From Hofstenia miamia (taxonomy: Eukaryota; Xenacoelomorpha; Acoela): 64,000 nucleotides of DNA. Every line of letters starts with the position of its first letter. Position 1 is the first letter of the stretch. The position numbers were made by a program, and so were the translations under genes. The stretch spans positions 949,194 to 1,013,193 of the forward strand of contig SCFE01000095.1 of NCBI GenBank assembly GCA_004352715.1, written 5' to 3'. A model generated the notes under the pieces. The model was not told the DNA's origin. It made no database searches and saw only the letters and a list, made by a program, of their open reading frames with translations. Below are positions 36,101 to 45,440 of this stretch, piece by piece.

Positions 36101-37205
36101 AAAATTTAGCATTGAGTAGTAAAATTTCTGTTTTAAAAGGTTTTCTGGAAATTTTTTACTAAGGTTATTTTCTGCTCCTCTTGAATTTTTGATATATTCT
36201 TTAAGAATATAACCTTAGTCGCCCATCTAGTAGAGATTATAGTTGATTTCCAGTTGGTAGAGTGGTTGTCAACATACAAAACCTAGCATTTTAGATTAAG
36301 AGCTAAACTTATTTCGAATTCCAGTAGTTGCGTTGCAATTTGGCATCTTGTCTTCATTTTCGCTAATTTATTTGGGGATAATCTGCTAATTTTAAAAGTC
36401 GCTCTCTGATTGGATATTGCTTTCGGCGGGAGATTTGATGAATGTATTCCAGTAGAGAATTTTCTTCTGTTGTCTGGTGCGCTTTACTTTGAAATCCTAT
36501 ACCTTTCCTCAATGTTAATTTTTATTCTTAATTTGTTGTCCAATCCACTTTTAAATTTATACGGCTTCCTTTTAACTGCTTCTGACAATTTTTTGCAATT
36601 TCTTAGGTTCACTTCAATTAAGGAAATTCCTTTGTTCTGTACTTTCATTTCATTAAAAATCTTTTATTAGAATTGATTCTGTTTCCAAGTTTTGAATTAA
36701 TTTTTCTTCACTTTGTGTATTATGCTATCTGAAATATAAACATTGTAAAATGTTAACAGTATTTACCCCACGTTTGTTTATCTTTGTATAACTCGCAGGA
36801 GGGGGTTAATAAAAGTTTTGTACTAAGTATTTTTCCAAGAAGCTGTGTACGTTACCAAAACAATCTTTCCTCAACAAAATGAGGCTTTAGGGAAGTGATC
36901 ATGTCATTAATGTTCTGATGATATCATCATTTGAATGATAGGTAAGAAAAAGTTGGCAAAATCTGGTTAATGTATTTATGGGAGATCCTTTACTGATATA
37001 AAATGTTGAAATGGCAAACAAAAACTGTAGTTTCAAGAAATCACAATTTTGAAAATATTGTTTACAAAAGTTTTATAGCAAGAGAAACATTGGGTGAAAT
37101 TACTTCAAATTTTGTCAGAACACTTCTTCATACTATAATTGTAAAAGTCAGGAAAGCACAACAAACATATCAGTAATTTCAAAAACGTTTTCAAGCGCGG
37201 AGTCA

Positions 37206-37224
37206 CCCCNCCCCCCCCCCCCCC
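37206..37224. repeat. Poly-C run with one N
   Basis: 18 C plus one N at 37210. The ambiguous base probably reflects homopolymer sequencing trouble. Confidence 0.9.
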
Positions 37225-37439
37225 TAAGTGGCAAATGGGTTTAACACATACGAAAATTCATTTTTATTATTTTAAAATTTTTTATTGAAATTCAAGAATT
37301 TCCCAAACTTCAAATAGTATTTAACATTTTGGAAATTGTAGTCAAAATATTATTTACACTCAAACGCAGCATGTTGGGAAGATAAGTTAAATAAATGATG
37401 AGCCTTAAAATGTTATCGTTATATACTAATAACAAAGAC

Positions 37440-37512
<73 letters not shown>
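37440..37512. repeat. (AAT)n microsatellite
   Basis: About 24 trinucleotide units. It gives a spurious poly-Leu frame on the minus strand. Confidence 0.95.
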
Positions 37513-37517
<5 letters not shown>

Positions 37518-37630
37518 ACTAATATAACTTAAAAATGTCAATGATATTTATTGTTTATCGTTTAATATTTATTACAATCTGTAATTAGACCTATTGCTAA
37601 TTAAGTACTTTGTTTAAATTTTATCATTAG

Positions 37631-37808
37631 GTTGTAAACTCAAATTTTACAAACCTCACGAAGGCAATGATCGTTGCATCAGATGTCCCCGCAATAGCGA
37701 ATCTAGTCCTTCAATTGGCTTTAGTATGTGTAAATGCAAGAAAAATTACTTCAGAATAAAGAATTCTGAAAATACAACTGATTGTTTTCTTCGTCCTAGC
37801 ATCCCATC
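37631..37808 (+). CDS. Eph: Eph receptor exon: cysteine-rich region
   Basis: The acceptor is TTATCATTAG and the donor GTAAGT at 37809, with phase 1 in and phase 2 out. It encodes about 60 residues. The pattern C-x-x-x-F-Y-K, C-I-R-C-P, C-K-C-K-K-N-Y-F-R and a later T-D-C is that of the Eph cysteine-rich segment (C-x-x-G-F-F-K, C-x-x-C-P, C-x-C-x-x-x-Y-F-R, x-x-C-T-x-P-P-S). It ends in RPSIPS, where the family has RPPS-x-P just before the first fibronectin domain. The next intron is only 90 bp, far shorter than the others. Confidence 0.93.
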
Positions 37809-37831
37809 GTAAGTTTCAAGTATTTCAATGC

Positions 37832-37853
37832 ATATATATATATATATATATAT
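37832..37853. repeat. (TA)n microsatellite inside a 90-bp intron
   Basis: TA tract filling about a quarter of the intron 37809-37898. Confidence 0.9.
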
Positions 37854-37898
37854 TTCAAGATTTATCAAGATACACATATTTACTTGCTACATTTTTAG

Positions 37899-38173
37899 AA
37901 ATGTCAATGCGGATGTAAAGAACACAAATGTACATATTTCTTGGTCGATTCCTGAAAACTGGCATGAAGGCTACGGTGTTCTCACTTATACGATTAAATG
38001 TCGCAAATGCAATTTCAATCAACGATTCATTCGCAACATCAAAGGACTAAGCTATGACTTGCAAAATTTAAAACCAAGAACTACTTATGAAATAGATATT
38101 TACGCTACAGGGCCTAAGGATTTAGAAGGCACTCCTCTCATTCGAAAGATTCCGTTTGATACCGATGACAAGC
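37899..38173 (+). CDS. Eph: Eph receptor exon: first fibronectin type III domain
   Basis: The acceptor is ACATTTTTAG and the donor GTTAGT at 38174, with phase 2 in and phase 1 out. About 92 residues. NTNVHISWSIPENW gives the B-strand Trp of FN3, YTIKCRKC matches the Eph-specific Y-x-I-x-C-K-K-C, and LKPRTTYEIDIYA matches the L-x-x-x-T-x-Y-x-F-x-(I/V)-x-A signature of the F strand. One FN3 domain fits one exon. Extracellular, membrane-proximal stalk. Confidence 0.93.
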
Positions 38174-38334
38174 GTTAGTTTATGTATTTATCTGTAAATG
38201 GCATATGTTATTGTACTAATTCAATTACATTATAGTCCGTTAATAACGAGTTTCAAAGGAATGGGTAATATTGATGTCCTTTGAGTGATCGTGGTTAGCT
38301 AAAGTGTGCGACGTTTTAAATGATTATTTGCATG

Positions 38335-38345
38335 TATATATACAN

Positions 38346-38390
<45 letters not shown>

Positions 38391-38391
38391 T
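38335..38391. repeat. (TA)n microsatellite with one N
   Basis: TA tract with an ambiguous base at 38345, inside an Eph intron. Confidence 0.9.
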
Positions 38392-38504
38392 AATCGCGCT
38401 ATATTATATATTCAAGTATTTGAATTACTCGTGAATTAAGGAAAGACAGAGACAAACTCTTGTAATTAATGCAATGATCAATTTTCCAAGTATTCGAGTT
38501 GAGT

Positions 38505-38796
38505 TGGAACCCTAACTCGCGAGTTCGAGTCGAGTTACAATTACATTTGGACTTATTATTCTCGGTAGGCTAAGCTATATATAACTATGCTGCCTTATAT
38601 AAATGTAGGGAAAAGATATAAAATGCGAAACTAAATAAGAGAAACCTGAAGACTTACAATTTGGGGTAAATTATAAAAGTTTGTTGGATTCTTCGACATC
38701 ATAGGTAATCATGGACGAAAAATAGATGAAATTGAAGCAAATGTCGAGTTGAGTTTTTGGCCCTCGAGTCGAGTTCGAGTACTCGCAGGGCCCTAA
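38505..38796. mobile_element. hAT-like MITE with CGAGT subterminal motifs
   Basis: The left end (CCCTAACTCGCGAGTTCGAG) and the complement of the right end (CCCTGCGAGTACTCGAACTC) are imperfect inverted repeats. Both ends are packed with CGAGTT/AACTCG motifs, and the right terminus reads CAGGGCCCTA. This architecture is typical of non-autonomous hAT elements. It ends about 95 bp upstream of the second-FN3 exon. Confidence 0.6.
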
Positions 38797-38797
38797 T

Positions 38798-38890
38798 ATA
38801 TATATATTTGAATTAAGAGTGTGAATCACTTATTGATAGTAACATTATATATTTGTCCTGCATAGGTCTTAATTAAAATCATTTGTTTAG
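38798..38890. repeat. Intron flank shared with 28290-28380
   Basis: Homologous to the sequence before the pseudo-exon at 28381, with about one difference in every four to five bases. It contains the acceptor of the second-FN3 exon. Confidence 0.8.
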
Positions 38891-39055
38891 TGGTACCCTA
38901 CAATGTTAGAGTGACTAAACTTGGTCAACATTCAGTCCGAGTAAGCTGGTCGGCTCCCTCCCAATCTAAGTTATCATACATTTACATTATAAGGATAGTC
39001 TCTAACGAAGGAGAATCATCATTCAGATCCAACGATACGTCGATTACTATCAATG
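38891..39055 (+). CDS. Eph: Eph receptor exon: first half of second fibronectin type III domain
   Basis: The acceptor is ATTTGTTTAG and the donor GTATGT at 39056, with phase 1 in and phase 1 out. 55 codons. VPYNVRVTKLGQHSVRVSW followed by APSQSKLSYIYIIRI matches the FN3 start (P-x-N-V-x-V, Ser-Val-x-(V/L)-x-W) and C strand of the family's second FN3. The domain is completed by the exon at 53255, so this FN3 is split by a 14-kb intron. A decayed copy of this exon exists at 28381. Confidence 0.92.
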
Positions 39056-39113
39056 GTATGTGGTATTCTTCTCATAACATTTTTAACAATCTTCTTTAAC
39101 AAAATCCTATTTC

Positions 39114-40012
39114 NNNNNNNNNNNNNNNNNNNNNNNNNNNNNNNNNNNNNNNNNNNNNNNNNNNNNNNNNNNNNNNNNNNNNNNNNNNNNNNNNNNNNNN
39201 NNNNNNNNNNNNNNNNNNNNNNNNNNNNNNNNNNNNNNNNNNNNNNNNNNNNNNNNNNNNNNNNNNNNNNNNNNNNNNNNNNNNNNNNNNNNNNNNNNNN
39301 NNNNNNNNNNNNNNNNNNNNNNNNNNNNNNNNNNNNNNNNNNNNNNNNNNNNNNNNNNNNNNNNNNNNNNNNNNNNNNNNNNNNNNNNNNNNNNNNNNNN
39401 NNNNNNNNNNNNNNNNNNNNNNNNNNNNNNNNNNNNNNNNNNNNNNNNNNNNNNNNNNNNNNNNNNNNNNNNNNNNNNNNNNNNNNNNNNNNNNNNNNNN
39501 NNNNNNNNNNNNNNNNNNNNNNNNNNNNNNNNNNNNNNNNNNNNNNNNNNNNNNNNNNNNNNNNNNNNNNNNNNNNNNNNNNNNNNNNNNNNNNNNNNNN
39601 NNNNNNNNNNNNNNNNNNNNNNNNNNNNNNNNNNNNNNNNNNNNNNNNNNNNNNNNNNNNNNNNNNNNNNNNNNNNNNNNNNNNNNNNNNNNNNNNNNNN
39701 NNNNNNNNNNNNNNNNNNNNNNNNNNNNNNNNNNNNNNNNNNNNNNNNNNNNNNNNNNNNNNNNNNNNNNNNNNNNNNNNNNNNNNNNNNNNNNNNNNNN
39801 NNNNNNNNNNNNNNNNNNNNNNNNNNNNNNNNNNNNNNNNNNNNNNNNNNNNNNNNNNNNNNNNNNNNNNNNNNNNNNNNNNNNNNNNNNNNNNNNNNNN
39901 NNNNNNNNNNNNNNNNNNNNNNNNNNNNNNNNNNNNNNNNNNNNNNNNNNNNNNNNNNNNNNNNNNNNNNNNNNNNNNNNNNNNNNNNNNNNNNNNNNNN
40001 NNNNNNNNNNNN
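39114..40012. other. Assembly gap (899 N)
   Basis: N run ending in a TA tract, inside the large Eph intron. Confidence 1.
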
Positions 40013-40061
40013 TATATATATATATATTTCCTGCTAAATTTTTTTTAAAAACCTCATCATG

Positions 40062-40171
40062 ACCGCGATTCCAAACATAAATCTTTGAAATTTTGCAACG
40101 TGTTGTCTCTTTAATTTACCAACCCCAATGGTAAATATATTTAAGTTCGAGTGAATGCTGAGGGAGCAATT
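40062..40171 (+). repeat. 110-bp dispersed repeat, copy A
   Basis: Identical over 110 bp to 49956-50065, in the same orientation (ACCGCGATTCCAAACATAAA at the start). Sequence on both sides differs between copies. Confidence 0.9.
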
Positions 40172-40718
40172 GCGAAAAAAAAGGTTTTTGGGAGAAAAAG
40201 TGCGATTCCCGCTAAGTGCCTTAGAAATTTCGGACCGTCTCCCACCAAATGTAAGGTTTTTGCATTTCCATTTGTCATATGTATGGGCCTTTGTAACACT
40301 GAGGGCGCTTTGTAACAGATTCTATGAAAAAAAATTTGGTAAGAATATTTTTTATTTTTTTAAACTAATACTATTTTTTTTCTGGCGCAATGGGATATCG
40401 AAATGTCACTAAAAACAATCTCATTTTTCCTTAGAGGTTTTAAGTAGCCAAGCAAAGCTAGAAAATGAGTCTATAATCATAGAAGAAAATCATTGCTTTT
40501 CTTCAATTTGATTCTAATAGGCTGAAATCCTTAAATTAAGCTTGATCTGGGTATAGTATACCTAATGTTTAGTAATGATACAAGTAAAGTTAGTTGGCGA
40601 AAAATTTAAGTAAACAAATAATCAGTTCTATGTCTTAATAAAAAGAAAATATTTTCAAAAAATTACATGATTATAGTGTTTGAATATCAAAATTTTTTAT
40701 GTAGCTAATTAGTAATAT

Positions 40719-41050
40719 GCGGGTACAGATACTACCCATGCGTACCCGGTTTTACCCGAACCCACTCGCGGGTGCAATTGATTATTATTGAATATTGGCG
40801 GGTGCAGGTAAGTATTTTATTCCACATTATGTGTAATATAATATGATTTTTCTCAAATACAAGTCATAAATTAAAGTTTAAAAAATAATAATATAATTAA
40901 CATTAATTGTGTCAAAAATGTTATTCAAATGTGAAATTGTTCAAAGCAGCAAAAAAATGCATTCTCTCGAGTATGATACATGGAGAAGATTCCAAGTTCG
41001 GGTGGGTACTGGTAAAAAGGAATATTTTTATTGGCGGGTGTGTTATTAAA
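40719..41050. mobile_element. hAT-like MITE with CGGGT subterminal motifs
   Basis: Starts GCGGGTACAGATACTACCCA and ends near GGCGGGTGTG. Copies of CGGGT/ACCCG crowd both ends, with AT-rich DNA between. The form is that of a non-autonomous hAT element. Exact termini and target duplication are not clear. Confidence 0.5.
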
Positions 41051-41084
41051 AAACCTCTGTGCGGACATCATTAATCAAAACTCA

Positions 41085-41890
41085 ATTCAAAGACTGTTGG
41101 ATTCATTAATAAATTAGTATAGAGCAGTCTGAAGTCGGAATTTTGATGAACCATCCATTTGTGGATTCCTGTGGAATTTTGAAATAAGTAAATCATACAT
41201 ATATGTATACTTGTCAACGAGCCGAAATGTCAGCTCGGCTAGTTTTACTTTTGAGTATTTTCGGCTCGACTCGCCAAAGAGAACCTTTCAATGAGGCTCG
41301 TTTTAGCTCGATAATTTCTTATAAAAATATTGCGTTCTCAGAATTTTTTACATAGCTCCTATCCTATATTTTAATAAACCTTTTAAAAAATATATGTGTA
41401 TATAAAAGGTAAATTGAATGAATAAATAAGAAAAATAATGGCTCGTTGCATATTCAATGCAGTGCTCAAGCTCGGCTCGGCTCATCTCGAGTCGTTAGAA
41501 GCTCTACTCTCTGCATATACGTAGACCCTTATTTGGGATTGTTCTAATAATCATGCAAGTGTTGCAACTTGCTAGTATAATACTTGCAGCTTATTGAAAT
41601 TTCGTAAAGTGAGTTTTAAAATGCTTAGTTCCCATGCAGCATAAATTTAGAGATATTTGAGGTTCAAAATCTCAGTTTAATTGAGTTTGATTTATTCAAA
41701 ATTTAGATTCGGCGTCTGTGGGAAAACTTGATAGTGCATGCCCAAAATAAAAAATTTTAAAATTAAAAGCAATAAAAAACAAATAAATGTTGTTTGGCCA
41801 TAATTCAAAATGAATGCAACAGCATAATTAAGTTGAATCATTTTAGGTTGTTACAATAGGCCCATATATGTGAAGTATTATGAAGGGCCC
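41085..41890 (+). repeat. Long diverged repeat, copy A, interrupted by a MITE
   Basis: 41085-41195 and 41512-41890 match 44970-45065 and 45080-45440 in order and orientation. Examples are GACTGTTGGATT, GTAGACCCT, TTGCAGCT(C/T)ATTGAA, AACTTGATRGTG and AAAATGAATG(C/T)AAC. The break between the two blocks is filled by the MITE at 41210-41513. Confidence 0.75.
41210..41513. mobile_element. hAT-like MITE with CTCGGCT subterminal motifs
   Basis: GAGCCGA and CTCGGCT motifs repeat at both ends (41219-41285 and 41440-41495). The flanks are CATATATGTA and CATATACGTA, a possible imperfect target duplication. The element is absent from the homologous position near 45075, which supports insertion. Confidence 0.6.
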
Positions 41891-42897
41891 AATTGGAATA
41901 AAAGCCCCCAAAATACAAATTCTCAAAAAAAGCATGGTGCTGACGTGCATATATAGGTCTAAATCAAAATGTTTGATATTACGTATGCATTGGCAATATT
42001 TTGTTCAAAAGATGTCCTGAAAATACAATCTGAGGGATTACTCATTAATATAACTGGCTAGAATAACTTTCAAATTGTAGACTAATAAATTTTTAGTTTT
42101 TTTACAAAAAGAGAAACATTAGGAATTAATGATAATGCGTGTACATCCCATGTTATGTATTATGCGTCTGTGATCGATGGCTTAATTAAATTCTAATAGA
42201 GCAAACTTTATAAAATATACATATGCGAAATAATTAGAAAAACTTTCAAGAGAAGGGAATTTATCCCCTCAATGTTGTTCACCGTGTTATGTTTTGGAAA
42301 CTCCTGTATTGTATCCCAATAACCAACCTGTGATCATACTCACTTTGTGAAAATTACTTAATATTTTAGCCGTATAAAACTATGTAGAAGTTGGCCTTAT
42401 TATTTTAATGATTTGTTGGTTTAGCAGTTACCTTGTTTACAATATTTCCAATCGATTTGCTTTTGTTTTCGTTTGCACTGTTTTCTTGGGAAATGCGATA
42501 AATATTCTCGTCGAAGTACTGTCTAAATAACTAACTTTCTTGTTTATTTAATACTAAAGACAAGGAGAGAAATTTTAATCCACAAACCTATTTAATACAT
42601 TTCGAATGTTTATTTTTATATCAAGAATGATAATATAATGGGATAACAGTTGCTCTGCCCAAATTGCCTCTAAATGTGGAATAGATTACAGTTTCCACAA
42701 TTAGAATGAGTATCACCCTCCACTTAATTTAATTTTCATTTCTTTATATTAGGGTGTAATGTAGTGTGTTAGTGGTGTGTCCAGGAATGACCTGGGAGCA
42801 ATGCCTCCTGCCCTCCATTTAGGTTTCTAGTATTGATTTTTTCAGTTTAGATATTAATTATTAATCATCTGCAAAATAAAATTCAAGAAATTAAAAA

Positions 42898-43080
42898 CTA
42901 AGATGGTAAAATACATTTCAGGGATCCATGTTTTACAGTTGATGGACTTGATTGATCACTAAACTTGATGACTGTGGTGTCCTTCCCCATCAGAAAAAGC
43001 TGCCGACGTTCCTGCAGTTTGCTAAATGTGTCGTTTATGCGTTTACTACATTTTTTTAGAGATTCCAACATAATTCCGCA
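42898..43080 (-). CDS. Candidate terminal exon of a nested unrecognised gene
   Basis: On the minus strand a strong acceptor (TATCATTTTTTAG) precedes a 60-codon open frame ending in TAG at 42898. It begins CGIMLESLKKCSKRINDTFS and contains LQERRQLFLMG and KFSDQSSPSTVKHGS. The composition, with a likely coiled-coil helix rich in Lys, Arg and Leu, looks like a real protein end. No family is recognised. It lies inside the 14-kb Eph intron on the opposite strand. A first-exon candidate is at 43905-43950, but its phase does not join directly, so a middle exon would be required. Confidence 0.4.
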   Translation of the reverse strand, partial: CGIMLESLKKCSKRINDTFSKLQERRQLFLMGKDTTVIKFSDQSSPSTVKHGSLKCILPS

Positions 43081-43904
43081 CTAAAAAATGATAAAAAGTC
43101 CTTTGTTAAACACAACATAAACTATAGTGTTGTCGTTTATTTACATCTCTTATTCATATAAATTGTTATGTTTAGACATGTGGCATATAAATTGTTATCT
43201 TGTAAAATTATGTTTTTGTTTACATTCCTAGAAAATTTATTAATTCCCTGCTTTTGGTAATAGTTTTTCTATGCAAAATATTAGCAAAATCGAAAATATT
43301 CTATTAACTTGGAGGAATTATTGTTTTCTATATGTCGGCAATATTGTATCAAGTGGCAATTAGCAGTGAAAAGTACACTCAAAGTTTAAAGAAAAATCGG
43401 TTTTATTAAAATCAATAAAAAAGCTTTTATGCGCAAAATTAGCTAAAACCATATTTCTAACTCTTATCACAATCTTGTCACTTGTTAACAATGAAAAAAC
43501 TTCATTAACGTTGTAAACATGATATCAAAGCATTTCATTGGTTGCTGTTGTTCTACTTTTCTATTCGAATTACTGTTCGCAAGTCTCAGTAATTGAAATT
43601 TCATTAAATATATTTTCATTTTTATTAAATTGATTGTAGCCTATTTGCTAAAACTATGTCATTTAATGACTCTGGACTTCGTTTTTAAGAATATATTATT
43701 CCTCTGATTTACCAAAACTATTTAAATCAAGTTTTTCAATTAATAATTTGTACAATTGCCAAGTATATTTTTTCCTTGCCTTTATCTAAAAATGAAAAAC
43801 CCAGTTCACTTTTTTCCTATGTTGTGAAGAATGTTCTCAAATATTTATTCAGGTTAACCTGCTGTGTTGAAATTCATGTTTTAGCTACATGAATATAAAC
43901 TTAC

Positions 43905-43950
43905 ATCTTGAGTGAAGTTGTTGGCGGAATCCAGTTAACTTTTTCGACAT
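43905..43950 (-). CDS. Candidate first coding exon of the nested gene
   Basis: Minus-strand ATG at 43950 in a favourable GCC-ATG context, reading MSKKLTGFRQQLHSR and ending at a strong donor GTAAGT in phase 1. The downstream exon at 43080 is in phase 0, so direct joining would shift the frame. An unseen exon or a wrong pairing is possible. Confidence 0.3.
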
Positions 43951-44227
43951 GGCAGAAAACTATTTTCTTTTTCATTATATTTCGTGATTTAATCAGCCTT
44001 AAACCTCAGTGAAAGAGTGGTCTTCATAAACATTTATAATGTAAGCCTATGTATGAGTATTAACTGCAATCCAATAAAAATGTCAAGCGAACGCAACAGT
44101 TTGGTTCTATAAATAACATTTTTTCATTTTCTCTAATCGAAGGTCATTTTCTGTAACTCATTGTTAATATCTCCAATTTTACATGCGACTTTTCGCTTCA
44201 TATTGTTTGCTTTGGATTTAATTACTG

Positions 44228-44401
44228 TATATATATATATATATATNNNNNNNNNNNNNNNNNNNNNNNNNNNNNNNNNNNNNNNNNNNNNNNNNNNNNN
44301 NNNNNNNNNNNNNNNNNNNNNNNNNNNNNNNNNNNNNNNNNNNNNNNNNNNNNNNNNNNNNNNNNNNNNNNNNNNNNNNNNNNNNNNNNNNNNNNNNNNN
44401 N

Positions 44402-44432
<31 letters not shown>
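44228..44432. repeat. (TA)n microsatellite around an assembly gap
   Basis: TA on both sides of the N run 44247-44401. The gap is most likely unresolved TA repeat. Confidence 0.9.
44247..44401. other. Assembly gap (155 N)
   Basis: N run embedded in a TA microsatellite. Confidence 1.
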
Positions 44433-44434
<2 letters not shown>

Positions 44435-44969
44435 AACCTCTGTAATCGCTGTCTTCAATTACATGGTTCGTTTGTAAAATTAGCCATGAATTTGGGCCAT
44501 TTTTAAGAAATTCTGTGAAAAAATCAACAAAATATTTTTAATTTATATATTTTTTTTCAATCTTAGTCTTTTTACTCCTCTAAATGCAGGTTGATTTATG
44601 CATGCTGTTATTGAACAATATAGAACTGTTGAAGTCATTCAAAGTGACAAACTTGTTTATAATGTTAGTACTCGCGCGCAATATAATAATATATAATATA
44701 TAATTAGTATAGTAATTAAAAATATTTTTGATTTTGTAAGAAACAGCTATTGAAGCCCTACAGAATACTGAAAGCATCTAAAGAATCAGTCTTAAGCTCA
44801 CAGAGTAACTGCTGCGCAAGTATATATGGCCTGATGACACCAAAACCCTGCCTGTGGAGTAAGAAAGCATTTGCCAAAGTCTATTGATTCCAAATTAAAG
44901 TGAGAAATAATATTTTGATAAGAAATTATTTCAAAGTCAAATGCGACTCTCTGTATATTTATTCTTAAT

Positions 44970-45440
44970 TGAAGGACTGTTGGATTTTTTAATTAATTTG
45001 TAGTGAGCACTGTGAAATCAATCTTTTGATTCACTGAAAATTTTGGGGTTTTGTTGAATCTAGAAATGTTTGAATCCTATGTGCCTACGCGTACATGTAA
45101 GTAGACCCTATTCGGTATTTTTCAAATAATATAACATGTGTTACAAGAATAATATAATAGTTGCAGCTCATTGAATTTGCGTGAATTGAGTTCTTTAGGC
45201 GCTTAGTTTCCAAATTTACAGTTGAAAATCTCCGTTTAATTGATGTTGATTTATTGAACATTTACATTCATTGTAATCCATGGACAAACTTGATGGTGAA
45301 TCCCAGAAAACAATTCTTTTATTTAAAATCAAGAAATACAAACTAATAAATATTATTTGGTAACAATACAAAATGAATGTAACACAATAGGTAAGTTCAG
45401 TTAGTGTTTGTTGTTACAAAGTCCAATATATGTGTAGGTG
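44970..45440 (+). repeat. Long diverged repeat, copy B
   Basis: Partner of 41085-41890, without the inserted MITE. No coding frame. It may be an old interspersed element or a local intron duplication. Confidence 0.75.

Larger units (their letters stand above)
33170..37630. other. Eph intron (about 4.5 kb)
   Basis: It holds an ATTA-rich cluster (33680-33760), a TA tract (34789-34809), weakly open minus-strand frames at 34880-35430, a poly-C run with an ambiguous base (37206-37224) and an (AAT)n tract (37440-37512). No exon was recognised. Confidence 0.7.

Noticed and set aside
37310-37516. Poly-leucine minus-strand frame
   Set aside because: Translation of the (AAT)n microsatellite.
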